NCBI RefSeq assembly: GCF_032854445.1
Contig: NC_088295.1
Span: 10,403,385-10,467,384 of the forward strand
Reading direction: 5' to 3'
DNA length: 64,000 nt
Origin: Liolophura sinensis
Lineage: Eukaryota > Mollusca > Polyplacophora > Chitonida > Chitonidae
Below are positions 49,801 to 61,800 of this stretch, piece by piece (position 1 is the stretch's first letter; each line of letters starts with the position of its first letter). The position numbers and the translations under genes were made by a program. Under the pieces are notes generated by a model. It did no database searches, was not told where the DNA came from, and was given only the letters and a program-made list of their open reading frames with translations.

Positions 49801-52800
49801 TGTATAGTGCAGTTCAGGAGAGGGTGTATATGTATGTGTCCTGTAATAGCTGGAGTTATCTGTCTACCTGGATGTGGGACTAGAATGTTGTTTTTTGTCC
49901 ATTGTATAGTGCAATTCAGGAGAGGGTGTATATGTGTGTGTCCTGTAATAGCTGGAGTTATCTGTCTACCTGGATGTGAGACTAGAATGTTGTTCTTGTT
50001 GTCCATTGTATAGTGCAGTTTAGGAGAGGGTGTATATGTATGTGTCCTGTAATAGCTGGAGTTATCTACCTGGATGTGGGACTAGAATGTTGTTCTTGTT
50101 GTCCATTGTATAGTGCAGTTCAAGAGAGGGTGTATATGTATGTGTCCTGTAATAGCTGGGGCTATCTGTCTACCTGGATGTGGGACTAGAATGTTGTTCT
50201 TGTCCATTGTATAGTGCAATTCAGGAGAGGGTGTATATGTATGTGTCCTGTAATAGCTGGAGTTATCTGTCTACCTGGATGTGAGACTAGAATGTTGTTC
50301 TTGTTGTCCATTGTATAGTGCAGTTTAGGAGAGGGTGTATATGTATGTGTCCTGTAATAGCTGGAGTTATCTGTCTACCTGGATGTGGGACTAGAATGTT
50401 GTTCTTGTTGTCCATTGTATAGTGCAGTTCAAGAGAGGGTGTATATGTATGTGTCCTGTAATTGCTGGGGCTATCTGTCTACCTAGATGTGGGACTAGAA
50501 TGTTGTTCTTGTTGTGCATTGTATAGTGCAGTTCAGGAGAGGGTGTATATGTGTGTGTCCTGTAATAGCTGGAGTTATCTGTCTACCTGGATGTGGGACT
50601 AGAATGTTGTTCTTGTTGTCCATTGTATAGTGCAGTTCAAGAGAGGGTGTATATGTATGTGTCCTGTAATAGCTGGGGTTATCTGTCTACCTAGATGTGG
50701 GACTAGAATGTTGTTCTTGTTGTCCATTGTATAGTGCAGTTCAGGAGAGGATGTATATGTGTATGTCCTGTAATTGCTGGAGTTATCTGTCTACCTGGAT
50801 GTGGGACTAGAATGTTGTTCTTGTTGTCCATTGTATAGTGCAGTTCAGGAGAGGGTGTATATGTGTGTGTCCTGTAATAGCTGGAGTTATCTGTCTACCT
50901 GGATGTGGGACTAGAATGTTGTTCTTGTTGTCCATTGTATAGTGCAGTTCAGGAGAGGGTGTATATGTGTGTGTCCTGTAATAGCTGGAGTTATCTGTCT
51001 ACCTGGATGTGGGACTAGAATGTTGTTCTTGTCCATTGTATAGTGCAGTTCAGGAGAGGGTGTATATGTGTGTGTCCTGTAATAGCTGGAGTTATCTGTC
51101 TACCTGGATGTGGGACTAGAATGTTGTTCTTGTTGTCCATTGTATAGTGCAGTTCAAGAGAGGGTGTATATGTGTGTGTCCTGTAATAGCTGGAGTTATC
51201 TGTCTACCTGGATGTGAGACTACAATGTTGTTCTTGTTGTCCATTGTATAGTGCATTTCAAGAGAGGGTGTATATGTGTGTGTCCTGTAATAGCTGGAGT
51301 TATCTGTCTACCTGGATGTGGGACTAGAATGTTGTTCTTGTTGTCCATGGTATAGTGCATTTCAAGAGAGGGTGTATATGTGTGTGTCCTGTAATAGCTG
51401 GAGTTATCTGTCTACCTGGATGTGGGACTAGAATGTTGTTCTTGTTGTCCATTGTATAGTGCATTTCAAGAGAGGGTGTATATGTGTGTGCCCTGTAATA
51501 GCTGGAGTTATCTGTCTACCTGGATGTGGGACTACAATGTTGTTCTTGTTGTCCATTGTATAGTGCAGTTCAAGAGAGTGTATATGTGTGTGTCCTGTAA
51601 TAGCTGGAGTTATCTGTCTACCTAGATGTGGAACTACAATGTTGTTCTTGTCTGTTGTAGTGTTTCAGTCTTGCTCCAGCTGTAGTCTCTGCTTTGGCCC
51701 GAGGCTTGGACCCTGCCACAGCGTGTACTGATATCAAACTATGTACAGGTCAGATGCAACAATGTTATAAAGCCAAAGGTTACCATGTCAATGTGCTCTC
51801 TCTTATCTCAATACAGTTGTATGTTGACCTTTATCAGTATAGTGAAGTAGGCCTATACTATTCATGTTTTTGCTATGCAGTAGCTAGGACTGTCTATTAC
51901 TTTTAATGAAATTGTCCCATAAAACTTCTCTGTTTATTTAAATGACTATGATAGTAACTTTAATGCACCTGTATTGCTGTTGAAAAAGAAAGTAATAACT
52001 TCTACATATCAAACAAAAATCTCTGTAATTAAATTAGCGGAACAATTTTCAAGTACTTTTTTCACAAAATTTATTTCCATTTTATTTCATTGGATATATT
52101 TTGCGCGCTGCCAGGCCAGTCAGAACTGAACCAGCTGATTCCTCAAACTCGGCCACAGCATGATGAAATTGAGGTAAGGCTGCTACATGTAACTCGTCTG
52201 CACAAAACACATGTACAAGTGTAGCTTACATCACACCCCATGCGTGTATGCATCAGGTAACAGGGAGAGCAGTGTTAAGTAAATATTGGGGTGCTACTAC
52301 ATGCATTGAGCTCAGGTTTTGCATGCATGTAGAGCATAAGGACACAAGGGGGATGTTCCTTTGTTGATGCAGTGTGTACATATGAAGTACAGTAACATAC
52401 AAAATTCATGACAGTGTATTGTCTGTTAGAATCCATGTCATGACAGTGTATTGTCTGTTAGAATCCATGTCATGACAGTGTATTGTCTGTTAGAATCCAT
52501 GTCATGACAGTGTATTGTCTGTTAGAATCAATGTCATGACATTGTATTTTATCCTGAAAATCTGGTCATCATATATCAAGAAAATAACCATTTACTTCCT
52601 TTCCATTGTTTATTTTGGATAAACATTGTCTTTTCTTCATTCAGGCTTCTTTGGGCTGTGAGATTTGTGAGTTTCTCATTGACACAGCTGACCAGTATTT
52701 ACAGAACAACAAGAGTGAGGCAGCCATCAATGCAACCCTCTACAAGCTGTGCAATGATCTGCCAGATACATTTCAGTCCTTCGTAAGTCTGCAGTTGTCA

Positions 52801-55800
52801 ATCTGAGGATTAAATCTGAGTGTTAAATATGTAGCCCTTGATAAAGCATGCTTCTGGCAGCAGGCAATGGTTGTGACAGATAATGCCACAGTATGGAGGG
52901 AGGTGCGCACAGTATCTGGCAAAGGAGCTTACTCCACGCTCTCCAGTTTCCTCCACCCTGAAATCTGATCCTCTGATCCTTCAACATCCTCTGTAATCAG
53001 TATGTTGAAACATTCTGAGAGACCTGTGGAGTGCAGAGAAATAATTTGCATAGTTTTATGAAGCATACATCTTTACTGACAAATCATTTTTAGCATCATT
53101 TTTCTAATACTTGCGTGCATAACTTCCACTGAAAAAGTGCTTTGGTGGTGGAAAAGGTTGAGGATTTACAGTAAGTTCCAATCAAAATCATCGTACTCAG
53201 CAAAGACATTTTCTTTTTAAGTACAATATCAATACTATATATACAGTGTACACTGTCACAGTTTTCTACAATTATGCACCTTCCATTATAGATTTTCCTT
53301 TAATAAATGGACAGGCAAGGAAAAAAAAAATAGTTCATTTTGAATCTGAAAGCTAGGGTATTTCGAATTCCAAACATGGCAGAAATCTCAATAATTATGT
53401 TGGATATTTTATATTTCTAGTGTTTTTCCTACGCACCAATGATAGTAAGCCTTCTGTCAAAGGGCTTTGACCCACAGAAAGTCTGTACAGAAATCAAGCT
53501 GTGCACAGGTATGTTTATGTTTATGCCAAATTTATTTTTAACTGTTACATGGAGTGTCAGTTTGAAGAAAACCAACAGTGAGAATCACAACATTCCAAAT
53601 AATTATACCAGTTGAAAGCATCTCATTACGCGTACAGTGTGCCCTGCTGTGATAAAAAAACTTGGTTTACAAGTAATCTCAGGTAACTAGTTTGTTAAAG
53701 GCCTGTGGGCTTGTTGAGTCATAATGGAATTTGTGGGAGAAGTGAACTCCAAATTTGGCATCATGAACTGCCGTAGTGCAGCCTTTATTGTTTGTTCACC
53801 TTCAGCAATATGTTAGCCCCTTATCTCCTGAATGGCTGATGGGTTGATTGCATAATATATCTCTTAATTTATAGCATTCACTTAACCTCTCAGGGGGATG
53901 TAGTTATTTGTTTCAATGTTGCGTTGTAAACAGGAAGTGACGAATCAGCTGAGCACACCGTAAGTCCAGAGCATCAAAGCCAAAAAGATCATGATCAGGT
54001 GAGTAGTTGTCTCCCTTTACTGGTAACAGGTTGTAAGACATGCAGATTATATCTTACATTTATATATGTATATATGTTATATTTGTTTGTTTCTTTTATT
54101 CACATTGGGGCTTGTTTCATACTGGATTATTTTAATTCAACTCATGACTCACAGTTAATAAAATTACTGCTGTAACAACCTTCAAGTTTTCATGTACTAC
54201 TCATCGTCATTTTTTACAGATCTCCTTGGGCTGTGAGATTTGTGAGTTTCTCATTGACACAGCTGACCAGTATTTACAGAACAACAAGAGTGAGGCAGCC
54301 ATCAATGCAACCCTCTACAAGCTGTGCAATGATCTGCCCTCAACATTTCAGCCACTGGTAAGACCAGCCTTCACTGTCATTGTGGTTGGAATGTCAGTAT
54401 AAATCAGGGGTTCAAACCTGCACAATGAACCCCGTGTTTTTATCCAGTCTGCAAAAGTTTCCTGTGTCCTGTATCCACTTAACTTTGCACAAATTATATA
54501 TTACCAATTGTCAGATAATATGTAAATATGATGATTGCTGTCATTATTTGTAATTGATTGATTGGAAAGATGTTGATTACATGTATAACTGAATTCATTC
54601 ATTATTGTTTATTCCTCAGTGCATAGCCTATGTTCCTCAGATAGTGGCAGCTCTGGCTCAAGGCTTAGACCCTCAGAAAGTCTGCACAGAAGTCAAGCTC
54701 TGCACAGGTACAGAAAACAATTAACAGTTGTGTTAATCTGCCAACAAAGTTGAAGTCAGTAACATGGCAAGTCATTTCTTCACATTCCATATATCTTATT
54801 TTATACTTTTACATCATTAAATGCTGTTAGTCATTAAATGTTTCAGTCATCAAATGATAGAGTTAACTAACTTTTCTTTTGTTTCAGGCAATAGTACCTC
54901 CAGCAGTCACAGTCACAACAAGCCTCAGGCTACAGCACAGATCAAGGTAGGTTCAGCTTGTACGTCTTAGTAACTAATTAAGTACCGTGGACTTATAAGA
55001 CAAGAAAAGTCTATGTATATCAAGGTGTATCAGTAACCATGTAGCTAAAGTCCAAAAAAACGAGAAAGGACAGGTACATGGTCAACTGGAAACCCTCTTC
55101 AAATTTGACAGAAAACTGTAGGAACTGTTGTGTTTCAGCTCACTTGTTTTGTCTTGTTTATCATCATGTTGATTAATGATCTCATTTGCCCAATCACATC
55201 AGGGCAACTTTGCTGTGATAATTTTATAAGTAGAAATAAGCTTTTCTGTTTGTATTTATCTGAGAATTCTCTAGACAAATTTTAATTGAGCAACTTTGTA
55301 TGGATTGGCTGTTAAACTGAAGACATTGGTATGTTCAGGAGAATCAGTGCCAGACTAAGACACGTATACAATGTATGTTGCTAGGAATCCTAATTGGATA
55401 AAATCTGTTGGTATGGATCCAAACCATCGCATAAACTACGGTATTTCACCGAAAGTTTAGCATTTTTCAAGTGACACAGTCTAATGAATTCATCCACACT
55501 ATAGTGCCATTTAAGGATATTTTATGGATATTCTATCAAACTTTTTAGGTTATTCTGTGTTTTTGATTTGATCAGGCTTCCTTGGGCTGTGAGATTTGTG
55601 AGTTTCTCATTGACACAGCTGACCAGTATTTACAGAACAACAAGAGTGAGGCAGCCATTAATGCAACCCTCTACAAGCTGTGCAATGATCTGCCCTCAAC
55701 ATTTCAGCCACTGGTAAGACCAGCCTTCACTACCACTATGGTTTGGTTTCATTGGTCAGTGGGATAGTCTGCTTAGTGCTTTAAGTTGTTTATGTTTGAG

Positions 55801-58800
55801 TTGCTAGGCTATGGATTCAAACGTGGCCTTGGACAGAGAAATTGTTCATTTCCCCTCTCACTGTTTTGGATGCTCAAGACACAGTCTAACGATCATTGAA
55901 GAGCACTTGCATTCCACCAGCATGGCACGCATATCTGTACATCAAATGTGGACAAGTTTGTCTGTAGCTTGCCAAAGGCCAGTGGTTTACCCCTGAACTC
56001 GAGGAAAAAAAAGAGTTGGGCATGAATCAGTCAATCAATCAAATATATGCAGTCAGTGAAATTGGAAGTTCAGATCTGCATGTTGAGAAGTTTGTCTTTC
56101 TGCCAGATAATGTGTCAGTCTTGTGCTAATTATAAAATGTCATAAGTCATGAGTGAATATAGTGATTGGTGTTGTTATCCGTTGTTGATTGAAAAAGTAT
56201 TGACGCTACACAAATTCCTAAAGTACTTTTTTTTTTATTCCTCAGTGTATAGCCTATGTTCCTCAGATAGTGGCAGCTCTGGCTAAAGGCTTAGACCCTC
56301 AGAAAGTCTGCACAGAAGTCAAGCTCTGCACAGGTACAGAAAACAGTTAACAGTTAAATCTGATGAACAACAGATCACTCCTTTATTCCTTATTGAAAGT
56401 TTGAAATGCAACAGACTTCCATCACACTACATTTATTATTGCAGATTTAACATGAAGTTAAAGTAAAGGCAAAGAAAACACTAACATAAAGTATATGTCA
56501 GATAAAAGATCAAACGTGCTGTTCATAAAAATTGATTGATTTATTTTTGGGGGAATTTTTTTCAACCTCCGGGTCACTACAGAACTCCTGGACAGTGGTC
56601 TTTTGATGGTCTTTCATCACTGTATGCAGGGTCCAAAATAGTCTTAGACAATCTGTAGCCAATACTGAACTTGAACCACCCTGCTGAAGTTACAACATGA
56701 TAAGTTATGATAAGTTGATACACTTTTTATGTGTACTTTTTTGTCATAGTAGCTAGAAAATAGTATTATGTCATGTTTTGTGTTTCAGGGAATGGTACTT
56801 CTACCAGCAGAACTCAGAACAAACTTCAGTCCAAAGTGCAGATCAAGGTATGTCTTTTTAGTGAAGAACCAGGCTATTAAGGCTGAGAAAGTCATAAAAA
56901 AAATAACAAAAATGCTCAGTGGCATGTTAGCAGTAGATTGTGTACTCAGTGGCATGTTAGCAATAGTTTGTATACTCAGTGGCATGTTAGCAGTAGTTTG
57001 TGTACTCAGTGGCATGTTAGCAGTAGTTTGTGTACTCAGTGGCATGTTAGCAGTAGTTTGTGTACTCGGTGGCATGTTAGCAGTAGTTTGTGAACACAGT
57101 GGCATGTTAGCAGTAGTTTGTGTATTTGTACAATTAATGTAAGGTAATGTGTGTTAACGTGTAAGGTGTTAAATCATTATTGGAATAAATCTGTGAAATT
57201 CTTAGTACTCACATTAATATTCAGATATATGTCATAATCGATGATGAAGTGGAGCCCTTGCTGTCTCGGACAGTGAAAGCACTAGCTCAGTGTGATTGTC
57301 CAGCCCTTGCTGTCTCGGACAGTGAAAGCACTAGCTCAGTGTGATTGTCCGGCCCTTGCTGTCTCAGACAGTGAAAGCACTAGCTCACTGTGATTGTCCA
57401 GCCCTTGCTGTCTCAGACAGTGAAAACACTAGCTCAGTCTGATTGCCCGGCCCTTGCTGTCTCAGACAGTGAAAGCACTAGCTCAGTGTGATTGTCCAGC
57501 CCTTGACCATTGAGGTCAGTTGTTCATATCCAGTTTTCGTTGCTTTGCCTGTGGTTTTAGATTGGAAGGTTCGTCAGGTAGCTGACAAAAGGCAGTGGTT
57601 TACTCTGTTTATTCTGGTTTTCTCCACTCTGAATCTTGACTGTGTCATATAGGTGAAAACTTCTTTTTCATCAAAACATCAATTAATAGAATAAATAAAA
57701 TGTAGCTGCTAAAGCAGCGATGCTGGGGTTCAAGCCAGTATTGCCGGCCTATGCGGCGTCACTTTGGGTTACCCTAATGATGCCCATATATAGATACATA
57801 ACCAACTTAATTAGAAAGCCTACATTCTTCGTAGTCTTTAGTGCATTGTAAGTACACTGTATATCATTTGTATGTAGATGTACCAAACTAAGTAAATTGA
57901 CCTTTGGGCCATATTTGAGGTAGTGCATGTCCTCTCTTTTTTTTTTAACACAGCTCTGTGATTTTCAGCATACATATATAGCGCTTTTCAGTGATTTTCA
58001 GCTATACGGCTGTAACAGTTTTCTGTCACGTGACCTCTAAATGGTGGAAATTGTGCTTTTTCACAGTTTGATCACAACGTTGCAACTCCCGCATTTATTA
58101 AGACACTTCAACAATTTTCCGCTCACATATGATACACATACATCCCTTTGCACTCAGCCATTTTCAGCTTTACAACTGTAGTTTTGTTTCGCGCGACCTC
58201 AAAATGTAGGGGGAAAATTGCACTTTTTCATACTTAAATTGTTTAAATTCAAAAAACTGACAAATTCGGTAAGCTGGAATCGAACCCTGACATGACTGAC
58301 TGGCGTGAGCGATATAAGCCCGGTGCGATCTGCCAAAATGTCAATTTTCTAACGTCAATCATCATGGGGCATTGTTAGCGTACAGTAAAGAAAACATGGT
58401 TTGCGCAAAACAAAGCTAACTTTACACACATGCACAACATACACTGACTGGCCATGCAAAAAGTTTAGGTGTACATGTATATTTCCATGTGTGTTAAAAA
58501 TAGAGAACTTGTAATCTTGTCTATCTTGTATTCAAAATTTTCATCTAACAAAGTGTCTGTTTGCATTTTAAAATCTTATCATTTGATCTTATCCTTGTTG
58601 CCTTATTTTAACTTTATTACGCAGATCATTCAGGATTGACTCGTGTACATAACTCTATCCAGTTTATCTATAAGCACATTTCACCACTAGCTTGGCAGTA
58701 AACACAGTTTTGAAGATGATGTAAATAAAACACCAATGAGATAACAACAAATATTTCTTCTTTTGCCTTTCAGGTTACCAGTTTTGAATGTGACATGTGT

Positions 58801-61800
58801 GAATTCGTTGTTGCCAATGCTGATGCTTACCTGAAGAACAAGAATTTTACACCTGCTGAAGCCAATAATACTCTTTATGCCCTCTGTGACAATATTCCTG
58901 CCTCATTCAGGAGTTACGTAAGTGTAGTTTAAAACACCTGTCACTGTATCTGAGCTGAATAATATCCAATTAAGAATGCTAGAAATGAAACTCTTTGATT
59001 TTATGATCAGATGTGATCAGTGTTCTCTTTCATGAAATGAATGACTTCTGGCATTATTTCGAGTATAACATTGATAACATTGATCACATAAATTACCCTA
59101 ATGAAATTGTACACATCATATTTGCATGATTTACTAAGTGTAGTTTACATGTTAATTAAAATACTAATTTTAATAATTCTTATTTAATGCATGTATGTAC
59201 ATGTACTCAGTTAGACACAACTATATGGTGTTTCCTCGAGGCTCTGCCTGGTTTCCTCCGACCATAATGCTGGCCGCCGTCATACAAGCTGGAAGTAAAG
59301 TATTAGTCCCAGATATAAGTGAGACAATCTTGAGTATGGCCTGAAACACCAATCAAATAAATAAATAAATAAATAAATATGATGAGCGACGATAAATATA
59401 AAGAGGAGACCTCCGTGGCTCCGTTGGTTAGCACAGCGTAATGAGCCAGGAGCCTCTCACCAATGTGGTTGCTGTGAGTTCAAGTCCAGCTCATGATGGC
59501 TTCCTTTCTCGTATGTGGGAAGGTCTACCAGCAAGCTGCAGATGGTCGTGGGTTTCCCCGGGCTCTGCCCGGTTTCCTCCTACCATAATGCTGGCGGCTG
59601 TCATATAAGTGAAATATTTTTCAGTATGGCGTAAAACACCAATCAAATAAATAAATAAATAAATATAAAGGGTAAAGTCAGTTGTGAGGATCGAGGTGTT
59701 TTAATACTTTGTGCTAGTTTCACAGGTGTAATGCTATGCCTGGTGTAACTACATGTACATGCACCTTAATGGCAGTGTAGCTACATATAAACATCACTAC
59801 ACTTCATTACAGTGCTATTCCATTGTTCCTAAGCTGGTGACAGTGCTGGTCAATGGAGTGGATCCAGTCAAGGCGTGTGAAGAAATCAAGTTGTGCTCAG
59901 GTAAATTCCCTTTACTTCAGGAATGTGGTCAAGCCATTTTATACTGTCCAACATGTTTTGACGATACCAAAGATCTGGGAAAGATCTCGTTGTGCCGATG
60001 TTATATGATCATATCGAATACACTGATGTTACAACGATGAGAAAGGATAGCCACTACTCTTGTTTTTTTTTTTTTATAACTACCTTCCGTGAACCAAAAT
60101 GTGGAAACCAACTTGCATTGTGATAGTCAGTTCTTGCTGTTTCTCAAGAATTGCGACATAACTTTAAAGAGGCTATACTGGAGATTTGGGGCAAAAAAAT
60201 CGATATTCCCTAATGAAATCAGTTTTTCTATATTACCTATATACCTGGAATAGCTCATTATCACCTTAATATAAAATATGATACATGTACCTGTACCATT
60301 TATAGTGCTACATTAATTGTAAAGTTTGAAAAATGCATTATAAATTTTGTTAACTTTATTACTGATTTTGAATGTTGAGATATGCACAGACAAGGTTGAA
60401 GTTATATAAAATGTAATTATTTTGACTATTCTGAAATAATAGCAAAAATTTGATATGATTTGTGCTTCTCTGTTTTTTGGCCAAAAATCTCTGGTATAGC
60501 CATTTTAGTGCATAAAACTTGTCATTGCAAATTATGACAGTTTCAAGTATATTTACCTGAAGATGATATGTGGGGTCAGTTTAGAGTTGATATGTCTCTG
60601 ATTGTGTGATCATGGGGTCTCCATTCTCTGCTCATTAGGAAACCTTCAAAAAAAAGTTCAGAGGAGGAAAATGTCAAGACGATTGCCTCTAAAACAACAG
60701 GTGGGAAAATCTACTGTAGGGTGTTCTGCATCAAACCAACTCATTGGAGGAATTATGCACTGTAAACATTATTTACTGAACTGCTTAAGCATAAAGATAT
60801 TATAAACTGTCTGTATACTTCTTGTTCAAACTATACAAAAACGATTTTATTCTCCTGATAAGTCATATCATTGCTGATTTGTTGTGATAACTGTGAAGTA
60901 CCTGAAGGTTAGAGGTGTCTCAACCTAGTTGTGCCTCCACAACATGGTGAGACAGGTGATTGATATATTAATGTCAACAAACATACGAAACATTTTTGAC
61001 AAGTTACATTATACAGTAGGACTTATTTTACTGTTCGTTATTGCACCTGTACTTAGCTGTCTGTACTCTACGTTAATTCTATAGCTGATCTTGTCTGTAC
61101 TTATATCCTATAGCTCTCCTCTCCTCTCCTATGTTTTTGCAGGCAGCAAGTCTGGAGTGCGAACTGTGCGAGTTTGTGGTAATGGAGGTTGATACTTACC
61201 TGAAGAACAGAAACTCAACACCTGCAGAAGTAAACAACACTGTCTATCAGCTCTGTCAGGATCTACCCACAACATTCCAGAGTTTTGTGAGTATAATGAC
61301 AAGCAACCAGTATTTAGTTCTCTTTGACATGGGCTCTTTACATGTCTTCCACTAGGCTCTTCCTGAAGACAGTTTAGATGTCTATCCCTTGACCAGTGAG
61401 CTCGCACTTATCAGTCTAGCTTAAATTGTTAGTTTTTGGCCAGGATTAGTAGGTGCCTAATAGGACAGGAATTTTAGCTAATCTGTGGACATTTCTCTCT
61501 CCCCATTAAGCTGACACCTGTTAGTGAAAGAGTTTTGAATATGGCATAAAACACAAGTGGGAAACTCCTAAAACTCTCTCCCACCGGTAACAAAATGATC
61601 TGTACGCTTTTGTTCTTTCCTTTATTAGGTCAGAATAATAGTTATACATGTGGTTGTAAAGGGTATAGAGCACATGTGTATACAAGCACTGCAATGTCAC
61701 AGAAGAAAACAATGTGTTCCTACAATGAGTAGCACCGTCTGCCTCCAGTCCCCCAGTATTGGCAGTTTTTGAAATATGTTCAGTTTTGTTATGATATGCT

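Noticed and set aside
49776-51625. Repeated open frames on both strands within 48.6-51.7 kb
   Set aside because: They are products of the 104-bp minisatellite; no start context or conserved residue pattern, and they lie inside PSAP intron 9.
56768-57142. 124- and 106-codon frames on opposite strands
   Set aside because: Both come from a 30-bp repeat whose length is a multiple of three; the plus frame only overlaps PSAP exon 20 out of its reading frame.
59403-59490. Functional tRNA gene
   Set aside because: A and B boxes are present, but the cloverleaf arms do not pair properly and the sequence continues into a SINE body with an AAAT tail.
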